Below are positions 24,827 to 34,873 of a stretch of 64,000 nt of DNA, piece after piece. Position 1 is the first letter of the stretch. Every line of letters starts with the position of its first letter. Below the pieces are notes generated by a model that did no database searches, had not been told where the DNA came from, and saw only the letters and a list, made by a program, of their open reading frames with translations. This DNA comes from Epiperipatus broadwayi (taxonomy: Eukaryota > Onychophora > Udeonychophora > Euonychophora > Peripatidae). The stretch lies in contig JAQFVV010000012.1 of the NCBI GenBank assembly GCA_028023455.1, positions 4,742,023 to 4,806,022 of the forward strand, in the 5' to 3' direction. Both the position numbers and the translations under genes were made by a program.

Positions 24827-25034
24827 TGTAGATGGATTGGTAATCCAGGCAGAGAACCTCAAAAATTAGACTCACAAGAAATATTAAAGTCTTATTACTT
24901 AAATAAAAGAAGAGGAGAAATCTCCACTCACCCCCTCCTTATTTAACACATTAATTATCTCTTTATCCTCAGCATAGATCACCCTCCACAGTTACAATTA
25001 ATTACTCTTAAATGTTAATGTTTTCCCCATCACA
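24827..25034 (-). mobile_element. Candidate LTR of a retrotransposon
   Basis: Read on the minus strand, a purine-rich tract (ggaggaaa, 25035-25042), like the polypurine tract before a 3' LTR, is followed by TGTGATGGGG. The segment ends with ...CA at 24827, giving a 208-bp TG...CA unit. An AATAAG-type signal lies near its end on the minus strand. The polypurine-tract/TG junction is the main support. No second LTR, primer-binding site or pol gene was found. The region beyond 25043 shows no long frame, so this could be a 3' LTR of a decayed element or a chance resemblance. Confidence 0.35.
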
Positions 25035-25042
25035 TTTCCTCC

Positions 25043-25623
25043 AAAACATGGCTTTTCAATGCCATCTCACATACACACACAGGAGTGGAATGTGCAATCT
25101 ATTAACTCAATAACTCTTTACTGTTATAGTATACTAGCAATAGTGATCTCATCATTTAAACTAATTATGACTATAAATACTCTCGTTCTCAGGGTCTTGA
25201 CCTGTGGTGTGGAGCTACAATTAATAACTTTCAAATTCATTGCAGACCACTGGGCACTATCCTAGTGAATTTAAGTTGAATAGACATATACTCATTTTAA
25301 AGCTAATGTATACTCTTAACTAAAGCTAACCATACAAATCTTAATAATAAATATTATTAATTGCTAAACGGCTAATTAAATGAACTACTTATTCATAATA
25401 AATTTTGATTATAATTTTAGCAACTGGAAAGGTATCCAAATATCAGGAGTGGAGAAGAGATTTTAGGTCCACTCGTAACATTAGTCAAAGTGCAATAAAT
25501 GGAATTAACTAAATATTACATTTATGATTAATTCATACTCTCAGCTGTTTGCCATATGATCAACATAGTTTTAAATACATGCTTTATCAAATTAATTCTC
25601 AAATCTCAACAAATAAAAATGTA
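25043..25623. other. Less AT-rich stretch, possibly element remnant
   Basis: Slightly higher GC than its surroundings with no conserved frame. If 24827-25034 is an LTR, this would be the decayed interior of that element on the minus strand. A 68-codon open frame at 25059-25265 shows no domain. Confidence 0.3.
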
Positions 25624-25702
25624 TGTCACAAAATATCTTTATTAAATATTATTACTAAATTTATTAATTTATAATAATATTTAATAAAGATATTTTGTGA
25701 CA
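25624..25702. repeat. Short perfect inverted repeat
   Basis: Arms of 31 bp (25624-25654 and 25672-25702) are reverse complements. They begin tgtcacaaaatatcttta, with an AT-rich 17-bp spacer. It could be a minimal MITE-like remnant or a hairpin. No target duplication is clear. Confidence 0.6.
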
Positions 25703-27076
25703 CATCTGTACTGGAAAATATGAAATATTTTCTATAATTTTTCTATGTCAGATTTCTAGAATTAGTGGATACACAAGCATTAAGACATAACACCAAAGTT
25801 TAAATTTTAAAACAAATTATTTATTAATATAAGAACACTTAATACTACAATACAATCACAATTATTGTAGTGATACAATAGCAAAGAAAAATACGAAATA
25901 ATAATTACAAAATATTTACAATAGATCTCTACTGGCTACGATTACAAATTCTCACAGGGCTTATCCTATCTTGGATATAGCCCCTATCCCAATGGTGACA
26001 TTCTGATACTAGTACTAGAAACAAATAACTATCATATAATACAGACTATTTTATCAACTATTTTGACCCATGATATATTAATTTTAAGATTAACTATTTT
26101 CTATCTGAAGCCACCTTCAGCAATATTAGGATTGTGATAAATATAATTACTATTTTTCACAATTAGCTTATAGCCCTTCTAAAATTTTATACCGATATTT
26201 CATTCATTCCACTAAGGAATTCATATATTTAAAAAAAAATAAAATAACTTTAATTTTAATATTCAGTTTATAACACATTTTACGAGCTATTATTCCCATA
26301 ACTTAATATTTAACTTCTCTTTTCTAATTGTATGATAGTTTAAGAGATTATATTTACTCACACATACCTGTGTTGTATATGATGGCCCCAACATGAATTT
26401 TTATACCATAGTCTTACCAGTCCAGCAGTGACTTGTTTCAGCATGAATCGGATATGATGCGCATTGATTGTCTAAGTTCGAATTATAAACTTTCAATTTG
26501 GAATAGTTATCAGTTCGCTAACAAGCTAGAGCTATGCTCAGCTACCCAGTACATCAATTTATGAAATATGATTGTATAAATTATTCCCAAAGCAAATAAC
26601 TATGCTTAACTGATATGCAGTGACCTAACAAACAGCAAACAATAATTTATCATTCAATCCTGGGTAGGTAATAAAACTTGCTTAAGAGAAAATAAATTAA
26701 TAAATAACTTCTTGGTGATACAATAAACCTAAGGGCACCTTCTACCTGAGGCTATAAAGTATATGAGGAACTTGTCACTGCATATTTAAAAGAGGGTATG
26801 CTAAAGTCATCACATTCTACAACCACATAAAAATATTTCTCTTACTAAACAAACTAATAATAATGGAATTTGGAATATATCCTTGATCTCCTGAGTACCT
26901 TCAGATATAAATATATCTAATCACAAGAGATCTATGCTCCATCTCAGCCTTTGAGGTGGTAAGAACTAAACTCACCTCAAACAAACAAAGAGCATTTGCA
27001 CTCTCACAAAATAAAAGGGTATCATATTATTGATGTATGAACCGATTAGTCTAATACGACTTAAGAATAAATTTTT
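25703..27076. other. AT-rich non-coding stretch
   Basis: No supported gene. Blocks of moderate GC (25930-26010, 26360-26560) may be old element remnants but show no motif. Confidence 0.4.
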
Positions 27077-27483
27077 ATTTAAATGTTAATTTAATATAAG
27101 GGATTTGAACTCAGACTTTCACACATTCCTCAACTCTTCATGTCATCTCATATTGCTGACCCACCTGATCATAAACATGTTGAAAAGATAAATAATCACC
27201 AATATACGTATTTCATGCTAAACCAGCAATCATCAGTTGGTCCAGATTTCTATTCTCACACATAAATACAATCAGTGCTCAGCATGATTGCTGGTTTAGC
27301 ATGAAATACATATATTGGTGATTATTTATCTTTTCAACATGTATATGATCAGGTGGGTCAGCAATATGAGATGGCATGGAGAGTTGAGGGTTGTGTGAAA
27401 GTCTGAGCTCGAATCCCTTATATTACATTATATATGTGCAGGTGTGTGTAAGCTTGTACAGTGAATTAATTTAAATGTTAATT
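27077..27483. mobile_element. R1 foldback insertion (copy b)
   Basis: A 377-bp insertion (27092-27468) flanked by a 15-bp direct repeat (atttaaatgttaatt, 27077-27091 and 27469-27483). It consists of two R1 copies head to head: the minus-strand copy (27092-about 27283) contains a complete hammerhead ribozyme, and the plus-strand copy (about 27284-27468) starts inside the ribozyme core and so lacks its 5' half. The downstream (3') ends of both copies face outward. This is what two reverse-transcription events, one from each side of the target, would leave. Confidence 0.75.
27194..27248 (-). ncRNA. Type I hammerhead ribozyme in R1 copy b
   Basis: The clearest ribozyme copy. On the minus strand: outer stem I AATC, bulge tgga, inner stem I CCAA, core CTGATGA (27230-27236), stem II TGC/GCA closed by a small loop, core GAAA (27211-27214), the self-complementary stem III ATACGTAT, A as the residue 5' of the predicted cut, then TTGG (pairs with CCAA) and GATT (pairs with AATC). 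The predicted cleavage lies between 27203 and 27202. A very short stem III is typical of animal hammerheads in Penelope elements and retrozymes, which cleave best as dimers. The outer stem I pair AATC/GATT differs from GATC/GATC in other copies by a compensatory change. Position 10.1/11.1 is a T-T mismatch, so activity may be weak. Confidence 0.65.
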
Positions 27484-29774
27484 CTATAGATTAAGAAATG
27501 GGCATCATTTACTTTTTAAATACACATCTTAACTAAACTCACTCTCAACAGGGATAGCAATCAAATACTTAAAAATATATATGGATTAAATAAATATGAA
27601 AATATTCATTTTAAAACTATTAGCATTGTATTTAAAAACCTCTTTCATACTTCACACTTTCCTAGCATTTCATAATAAAAATACGGGCTCAAGCAATTAT
27701 TTAACAAATAATGTATATTTTCTATTCTAGCATAAGTTTAATACTGGATCAATTTTATAACGCTTAACTAAGAATATGTAATAGAATAAAATCTAACATA
27801 TAGGCATAACAATAAATATAATAAATAATTTTTTTTACGTAAAGTCTCTTTTGGCTCACACCACTCTTGGCGACAGTTCTCCATTTGACAGCGTGAAGTC
27901 GTCCCATTTGAAAAACACACACATATTATCGTAAATGAAAATGCGTGGCCATGGCATAACGATTTCGAAGTTATCCAAATAGTAATGTTTATTTGTACAA
28001 AATCGAATTTAAAGATGCACTTTTTTTTTTAATAAGTAGCTACATCTATCATCAGGATATTTGTGCTTTTATTAATCTATTATGGAAATGTATATATTTG
28101 TAATATCACTTATTTCTCATAAATTATTTGTAGAATTTAGTTTTTACTACTCTATGCATTAAATTATTCCTTGGGTTTCACTTTTCCATTGTTACAGTTA
28201 TTCCATTTATTCAGGATTCAATTGGAACAGATGCTCACTACAGTATATTTATAGAATTATTTAGCAATTGTTTAATATTTCTTTCATTCTTAATTTCAAT
28301 CTGTTATTCTCACACATATTTAAACTTTCTGTTACAGTTTTTCTCACACGAGAAACGCAAAAGTTTTCTTTGATAATAACAATTAAAGGAAAATATAAAC
28401 TACTGCTTAGACTTTATTATGACTTTCTTATAATATAACGTAAATGAGCAATTCGGCCATTATTATCCTTTCAGTCTCTTTTGGATTTTATAAAAATAAA
28501 AAAAACATCCAAGTATTAGAAGTAAAATATTTGAGACAGAATAAATATCAATAAAAGTTTGTACTTGAAACATTTTATGATGCGAGGATTGGAGTGTCTG
28601 AGCTAGATGAGTTGAAGTAAGCATAATTTATTAATCATATTGTACTGGCAAATTTTGGCTACAATTGACTTTGGAAGGAAATCAAGTATGCCTTTTACTT
28701 ATTTAGTGGCACATTTTACAAAATAACAATACTATACAATTAAAATAAAATAAAAAATTCGTAAGTCAGACAATGAATATGAAGCAGAACTTAATACGTG
28801 TTTACTTAACACTTACGTTTTAGAGAAGACCCCCCCCCCCCAAAAAAAAAAAAAAAAATTTTTACTTTTATAAACTAGGCCTGTTAATCATCTTTTGATC
28901 TACCTACTTAACTTTTTACCCATGGAATTAATAGTTTATTGGTTTATCAACTATAATTTTCACATTAATTATTCACATTCTGCCTTATATCACGTGGGTA
29001 CTTGATATATTTTTCCCGCTCTAAATAATAAAAAAAATGTTGGAAAATTGAGAGAAAAATCTTTTCAATAATAAAAATATAGACTAAAATTTTGATTCAA
29101 GATTTATGAATGAAGATGATTATTGATTTATTCAAAATTAAGATAAAATAATTGTTCTTCCAATTATCTTTCCAATGATCTATTGCATGATATATAAAAC
29201 TTTGAGATTATTTCTATAATTAAAATTTCATATATCACACAAACACGCATGCACATACATTTTAATAATAATAATTCGCTCTCTGATTGTAGTTTATTTC
29301 TAATAACGTTAAACTTAGTTCATGATTTTTGAAATTTTATAGCTTCACCCCACCCCCCCCATAATTAAATATTAAGCAATCGCTGTAATAAGCAAGTTCA
29401 ATTTTCTAACAGTTATATTAACTTTCACTTTTAAAGATCATTTATCTAATTTTACACTTAAACTTTTATAAAATAAACTGATTCACATTTTTTACTGTGC
29501 ATGGGAGACATACTCCTTTCCCTACACTGAGTACACTAATACATTATATTTTGAATAAACTACAAACATATTCTTGTTTATATGTTGTATAATTACGATA
29601 TAAGATCTTTAATTCCTAACAATATATATATATTCCAATTTTTTATTTAAACTAAAAACTCTGATGGTGAAAAAAAAATGCTCAGATTATTCAAAACTAG
29701 TATTACTCTTAGTTTACTATCTTAGTTTCTTCCAAAGAAACTAAAGTTCACAATATATATACATGAGTGTTTTT
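27484..29774. other. AT-rich non-coding stretch
   Basis: No supported gene. It contains a C12-A17 homopolymer junction (28830-28858) and a C-rich run (29348-29360). A block of normal GC at 27845-27990 shows no recognisable feature. Confidence 0.45.
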
Positions 29775-30179
29775 ATATGTAATCATATGGAATATAAACA
29801 CAAAATTTCAAGCTCCTTTCAGTCATCCACTCTTATCTCATACATCTGATACACAAGATGACACCCATGTGAAAAATATAAATGATCTCCAATATGTGTA
29901 TTTCATGCTGAACCAGAATTCATCAGATGTTCAGATCATCATCTCCCACACATATACATACTTAATGCTCATTTTATATTAACATAGCAAACCTTCAAAC
30001 TTTAAGGTACAGTCTTCAATCTACTCCACCCTCCAAATCTTCAGTTATACATACCATTGAAAATCAAATGATGGACTGCCCATATCCCTTAATGATGCCA
30101 ATATTGTCATGCCCATGTTAACCTTGTCTATTTAAATGCATAGAAGAGGAATAGGCAGGGGAATTTAGATTTATTTATA
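29775..30179 (-). repeat. R1 repeat, near-complete (copy c)
   Basis: A near-complete minus-strand R1 unit, followed head to tail by copy d with a period of about 391 bp (tcaag blocks at 29808 and 30199). The unit has, in ribozyme sense, an upstream arm with a region like gatgccaatattattgtcatg, a ctcatcagatttt-type block, tagcaaattt..tataaac, the hammerhead, a cacatgtg block, tatgagata..gtggatg and a terminal gttcaaatccc-like block. That last block resembles a pol III B box. It has no coding capacity. Confidence 0.7.
29884..29937 (-). ncRNA. Hammerhead ribozyme in R1 copy c
   Basis: On the minus strand: GATC outer stem I, CTGATGA (29920-29926), stem II with loop, GAAA (29901-29904), a short stem III, TTGG and GATC. 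Both core boxes are intact. Inner stem I is damaged on the 5' side (CATC in place of CCAA) and stem II is weakened, so this copy is probably inactive. Confidence 0.55.
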
Positions 30180-30350
30180 AGAGACTTGAATATGAATTTC
30201 AAGCCACCTTCAGCTATCTACTCTATCTCATACAAAATCACACATGTAAAAAAGATGACTGATCCTTAATATATATATATTGTACTTAACGAGCACTCAT
30301 CATTTGGTTCATAACATCAGATCTTACACTCACATATATATATAAATTTC
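30180..30350 (-). repeat. R1 repeat, part 1 of copy d (split by Penelope element)
   Basis: The downstream portion (in ribozyme sense) of an R1 unit lying head to tail with copy c. It carries a decayed hammerhead (30261-30320: ATGATGA for CTGATGA at 30297-30303, GAAA lost). R1 sequence stops in the TA-rich segment near 30350 and resumes at 32089 on the far side of the Penelope-like element, which therefore inserted into this copy. Confidence 0.65.
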
Positions 30351-30383
30351 AAAATTGCCTATCACTATATTAGTAATAAATAA

Positions 30384-30812
30384 AATACAAAACCATAAAA
30401 CAATACAATACTAGATAAAAAAAAAACCTGAACTTTACCAAAATCCTTACATGACCATGGTTTCATCTACTAAACAAATAGACCTTCTCAAATGAAAATC
30501 AAACTAAAGAAGCAACATATATATACAAAACTAACAAACCTTTCCATATTTCATTTCAAAAACCAACTTGCCTTTATATCAAAAGATGTCTTCATAAGAT
30601 AGATAGCCTCAGATTCAAGAAGTTTTATCATTAAAGTTTCCTTTACTCTTCTCTTTAATTCATTCTTTTCATAAAAAATAACCGTTGCATTGTCAAACAA
30701 TATTTTATGACCTGTATTCAATTCATGAATATATAAAGCTGAGTTATAATACCTATGTTTAACTCATATGAACTTTAATCCTTTCATTAAAAAGTACTGG
30801 TCTTTTTCTTTC
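30384..30812 (-). mobile_element. Penelope-like element, inverted 3' arm (copy 2)
   Basis: The reverse complement of the 3' part of the element that follows: the 3' untranslated end (from ggttttgtatt, matching 32071-32084) through the second half of the GIY-YIG region. Arms 30384-30812 and about 31655-32084 form an inverted repeat of about 430 bp. Both outer ends of the insertion are therefore the same 3' terminus of the element. The junction with the forward copy falls at about 30812-30823. Confidence 0.75.
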
Positions 30813-30822
30813 AATTTTAAAA

Positions 30823-32084
30823 AAAATTGAATGTTTTTCTGCAGATAAGATTAAGATTATTCATGATTTGCTTTTGCAGGATTTAATGTATTTTATGTGT
30901 AATGATGGTTTTTATAAAATTAAAGAGGGTTGAGTTATTGGTTATATTATTTCTCCATTAATGTGTTTTATCTATATTGATTTTTTGGAATGTAGTGTTA
31001 TTCTGCTTCTTTAAAATTATTTGTGAGGTATGTTGATGATTGTTTGTTATTCAGAAAGAAAAATTAGAGGAGTTTTTAAATGGATTGAATGCTTTTGATT
31101 CTAGTATTAATTTTACTATTCAGGATGGTACTTTTGATTTTGTAAAATTAAAATTTTTGGATGTAAGTATTGAGAAAGTTGATAAAGTTTTATTTTGTAA
31201 TCATTTTATAAAACCTAAGAATTTGAGAAATATGATTAGGCCTGATAGTTATCAGCCTTTTATGCTACTGAATTTTTTTTGTAGGAATAGAATGCATAAT
31301 AACTTTAGTAATAATGCTGATATCCAAAAAGGTCAATTTGCTGCTGATTATGTTGAATTAGGTTAGAATCATGATTGTTTTTAGAAATGTTGTATTTAAT
31401 AATAATATTTATAGTCATGACACTAATAGAAAAAATGTTATGGTTATTAATGATAAAGAGTTTATGTCTTTACCATTTAAGTCATCAATTTATAATTTGG
31501 TTTATAAAAATAGTCATTTGTTAGGAGGAATGAAGGTTGCATGGAAGAAAGATTTTGATTTGAATACTTTATTGAATGGTTCATAACAGTCGATTGTTAG
31601 TAAATCTATTCCTGGTATTATTTATAAGATTCCTTGTAGTTGTAGTAAGATTTATATAGGTCAGACTAAATTTAGCCTTAATAAAAGAATTAAAGTTCAT
31701 ATAAATAGAGTTAAACATAGGTATCATAACTCAGCTTTATATATTCATGAATTGAATACAGGTCATAAAATATTGTTCAACAATGCAATGGTTATTTTTT
31801 ATGAAAAGAATGAATTAAAGAGAAGATTAAAGGAAACTTTAATGATAAAACTTCTTGAATCTGAGACTATCAATCTTATGAAGACATCTTTTGATATAAA
31901 GGCAAGTTGGTTTTTGAAAGGAATTATGGGAAGGTTTGTTTGTTTTGTATATATATGTTGGTTCTTTAGTTTGATTTTCACTTGAGAAAGTCTATTTGTT
32001 TAGCAGATGAAACCATAGTTGTGTAAGGATTTTAGTAAAGTTTGGATTTTTATCTAGTATTGTATTGTTTTATGGTTTTGTATT
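30823..32084 (+). pseudogene. Penelope-like element, RT and GIY-YIG pseudogene (copy 2)
   Basis: The forward copy of the Penelope-like element. The reverse transcriptase end is clear: YVDD at 31029-31040, EKLEEFLNGLNAFDSSI, KFLDVSI, and RPDSYQPF near 31240. After a linker (KNSHLLGGMKVAWKKDFDL), the GIY-YIG nuclease begins at 31614 (GIIYKIPCSC), with YIG at 31653-31661, then the helix with HELNTGHKI near 31747 and NELKRRLKETLMIKLLES. The cysteines and histidine of the Penelope zinc-containing variant are partly visible. Breaks include a frameshift just after YVDD (about 31055), a change of frame near 31366 and an in-frame TAA at 31584-31586. The 5' half of the RT is missing, so it is a dead 5'-truncated copy. 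It sits inside R1 copy d. Confidence 0.8.
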
Positions 32085-32088
32085 ATAT

Positions 32089-32335
32089 ATAATCAGTGCT
32101 CAGTTTATATTAAGATAGCAAATTTTCAAACTTTAATGGGCATGCTTAAATCTTTTCCACCTCCAACTCTTTAACAATTCAAACCATTGAAAATCTGATG
32201 ATGGCATGATGATATCCTTGCTGATGTCAATGTTATTATCATGTCCATTGAACCGTATCCATTTAGTTACACAGAATTGAAATAGGCAGAATACAGACCA
32301 AATCTGTAATATTTGAATACAAAGTGCCAGACAAC
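32089..32335 (-). repeat. R1 repeat, part 2 of copy d
   Basis: The remainder of R1 copy d beyond the Penelope insertion, beginning atcagtgctca and containing the block aaaatctgatgatgg and the gatgtcaatgttattatcatg block in R1 order. Together with 30180-30350 it makes one R1 unit. Confidence 0.65.
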
Positions 32336-32429
32336 ATGTGCATGATAATAATATTATGATAAAAAATCAAGTCAGATATTACATGACAATGTAATAAAGC
32401 TTGTATTTACAAATCTTGTAATAGAGCTC

Positions 32430-32800
32430 TCTATATAAGACAATAATATTGGCATCAGTGAGTAATTTTGTTGGTCCTTCATCAGATTGTAAATGGTATG
32501 GGTAGCTGAGGAGTTGGAGAGTGAAATATATTGAAGCCTCTTCATTAAAGTCTGAAGATTTATTAACTTACTAAAAACTGAGCACTTACTATATATATAT
32601 GTGGGGAGCAATGATCTGAACCAATTGATGAGTTCTGGTTTAGCATGAAATATGTATATTGGACACCAATTAACTTTTTTACATGTGTGTGGTCATATGT
32701 TTCAGTCATATGAGATAGACTGGATGGCTGAACGAAGCTTGAAAGTGTGTTGAATTCTTCTATAATTATATCGAAATTCTATATATATATAAAAGGGACT
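32430..32800 (+). repeat. R1 repeat (copy e)
   Basis: An R1 unit with the ribozyme on the plus strand, so inverted relative to copies c and d on its left and copy f on its right. It contains all major R1 blocks (gacaataatattggcat, tcatcagatt, gctgaggagttgg, the hammerhead, acatgtgtgtgg, tatgagatag, ggatggctgaa). Confidence 0.7.
32613..32666 (+). ncRNA. Hammerhead ribozyme in R1 copy e (core mutated)
   Basis: GATC, bulge tgaa, CCAA, then TTGATGA (32625-32631, with the essential C3 changed to T), stem II TTC/GCA, GAAA (32647-32650), stem III TATG-TATA type and TTGG. The structure is retained, but the C3 change should abolish cleavage. The far stem I strand (ACACC) no longer pairs. Confidence 0.5.
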
Positions 32801-32858
32801 GAAACCCAAACTTTCAAATTCCCTACATGTATCCAATTTATCTTATACAAGTGATGCA
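32801..32858 (-). repeat. R1 repeat, part 1 of copy f (split by LINE)
   Basis: The terminal part of a minus-strand R1 copy (gggactgaaacccaaactttc... and the tatccaattt-cttatacaa block) that stops where the LINE tail begins. R1 sequence resumes near 35680 on the other side of the LINE. About 170 bp of R1 between the two points is missing, so the insertion was accompanied or followed by a deletion. The ribozyme of this copy is lost. Confidence 0.6.
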
Positions 32859-32864
32859 TCATCA

Positions 32865-33291
32865 TCAACCATTATCAATCCACTGCAGGATAAAGGTCTC
32901 TCCAAGTTTAATCCATCTTCTCCGATCTTTAGCTTTTCTTCTCCACATCACCCCTGCACACTTTCTTATTTCATCCATCCATCTCACATGTGGTCTCTTT
33001 CTGGGTCTTTTACAATCTCTTGGAATCCAGTTTAAGAATTCAATTGTCCATCTCTTATCATCTCTTCTAGCAATATGTCCAGCCCAACTCCACTTCAATT
33101 TTTTAATTTTTTCAGTGAGATCAGTAACACCTGTTTGTTCTCTTACCCATACATTGCATTTTCAATCTCTTCTTGTTACTCCCAACATGCATCTCTCCAT
33201 ACTTCTTTGAGTGGTCTGGAGTCTCTGTATTGCTCTTCTATTAAGTGTCCAAGTCTCAGATCCATAAGTAAAAACTGGTAAAACACATTTG
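32865..33291 (-). pseudogene. LINE C-terminal segment
   Basis: The end of the LINE protein, in a different frame from the RT core. It reads MKWSWAGHIARRDDKRWT, then a basic RKRPHVRWMDEI stretch and a run ending LQWIDNG. The W-GH-AR...RW pattern followed by GRP/RPxxRW is the standard tail of RTE-like polyproteins in many animals. A frameshift separates it from the RT domain at 33292. Confidence 0.8.
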
Positions 33292-34167
33292 TTAAAAACC
33301 TTTCTTTTCAAACACATAGTCATATTTCCCTTTAGTATTAATTAAGTTATTTCTACCAAAAGCACTCCAACCAAGTTTAATTCTATGTTTAATTTCATTC
33401 ATTATGTTTCCATCTGTATTAATAATCTGACCAAGGTGTTTGTAACTGTTAACTTCTTCTAATTCATCATAATCAATCTTTATTTTCATATTTTGAGCAA
33501 ATCGATTAAACATTACTTTAGTCTTTTTAACATTTATCTTTAGTCCTACTTTCCTACTTTCATTTGATAACTCCTGCAACATTTCCTGCAACTCTGAAGC
33601 ATTATTTGCAAAAACAACTATATCATCTGCAAAATCTAAATGACTTAAATAATCTCCATTTACTTTCACTTCTTTAGTTTCCCATTTTAATCCACAAAAT
33701 ACTTATTGCAACACTGCTGTAAAAAGTTTTGGAGATATGGAGTCACTTTGTCCTACACCTTTCTCAATGTTGACATTCCCAGTATCATTATGTAATCTAA
33801 TTGTTGCTGTTGCATTTTTATAAATATTCTTTAAAATATTATAATATCCTGGATCTATATCTTGATGATCCAATGCTTTAATCGCTGAAGAATTGTTTAT
33901 AGAATCAAATGCCTTTTCATAATCTACAAATCCAAAACATAATGGCCACTCATATTCATTTGCCCTTTCTATAATTTCTCTCAATACCTGGATATGATCT
34001 TCTGTACTAAAACCACTTTTAAATCCAGCTTGTTCCCTTGGTTGGTGGAAATCCAATGTTCTTTGTAGACAAGTTGTAATTATCTTGGTAAAAATTTTGT
34101 ATAAAATTGATAGAAGGTTGATAGGTCTGTAATTTCTAATATCTTCTTTATCACCTTTTTTAAACAT
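33292..34167 (-). pseudogene. LINE reverse transcriptase domain
   Basis: The reverse transcriptase core of the LINE. Motifs in order: NYRPINLLSILYKIFTKII, EQAGFKSGFSTEDHI, motif A CFGFVDYEKAFDSI, the GVGQSDSISPKLF stretch (usually GxxQGD, with one residue changed here), then after a TAG at 33703-33705 the active-site motif FADD at 33622-33633, followed by LKINVKKTKVM and the LGQII block. The FADD form of YxDD is usual in this clade. The stop and the altered QGD make it inactive. Confidence 0.85.
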
Positions 34168-34447
34168 TAATATTATTACTGCATTCTTTCAATCATCTGG
34201 TACATCTTTATGATTTAGACATTTGGTATATAACTTTGCTAAAAAAAATTCTATTTCTTCACCTGCTTCTTTTAATATATCAATTATAATTCCATCATTA
34301 CCTGGAGCCTTTCCTTTCTTCATACATTTAATTGCATGTTTCACTTCTTCATTTAAAATTCTGGGCAATTCAGAAGATGTAATAGAAATAGGAAGTACTT
34401 GTTCTTTATTACTATATAATTCCTATTTCATAATGTCATCTCTCTTT

Positions 34448-34873
34448 TTAGTAATAATTCCATGTTTTTTTTCTTATTGCAGATATAAATTTCCTACCAA
34501 TACCAAACTGTTGTTTTACATTCTTGAGACTTTTATTTTCTTCTACAGCTTTCCTTGCTAGTTCACAGTTATACTTTCTTATATCATTTTCAATTTTTTT
34601 CTGTACCATTTTACAAAATTCGAGATATTCAATACTTTTTAATGCATCATTTTTGTATATCTTCATATTCCTTCTTTTCTTCACAAATTCTCTAGTCTCA
34701 GTAGAAATTTTATTGGTCAATTGCTGCTTTTTTCTTCCAGCTATCTTTTTTGCAGTTTTTAAAAGTGTATCAGTTATTTTTATATTAATTTTATTCAAAT
34801 ATGAATCATGTTCAAAATCTATTAATACTTGAAACTGATTTGTAAGTTCTAATTTAAATTCATTACAATGTTT
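34448..34873 (-). pseudogene. LINE linker between endonuclease and RT
   Basis: A lysine-rich linker, in the same frame as the endonuclease but separated from it by one TAG (34874-34876). It contains KINIKITDTLLKTAKKI, LEFCKMVQKKI and FGIGRKFISAIRKK. The same segment is preserved as the longest open frame of the second LINE (37450-37698), which confirms the order of domains. Confidence 0.75.

Noticed and set aside
31799-31981. Minus-strand frame opposite the GIY-YIG domain, and similar frames opposite the LINE.
   Set aside because: These are antisense shadows of the retroelement coding sequence.
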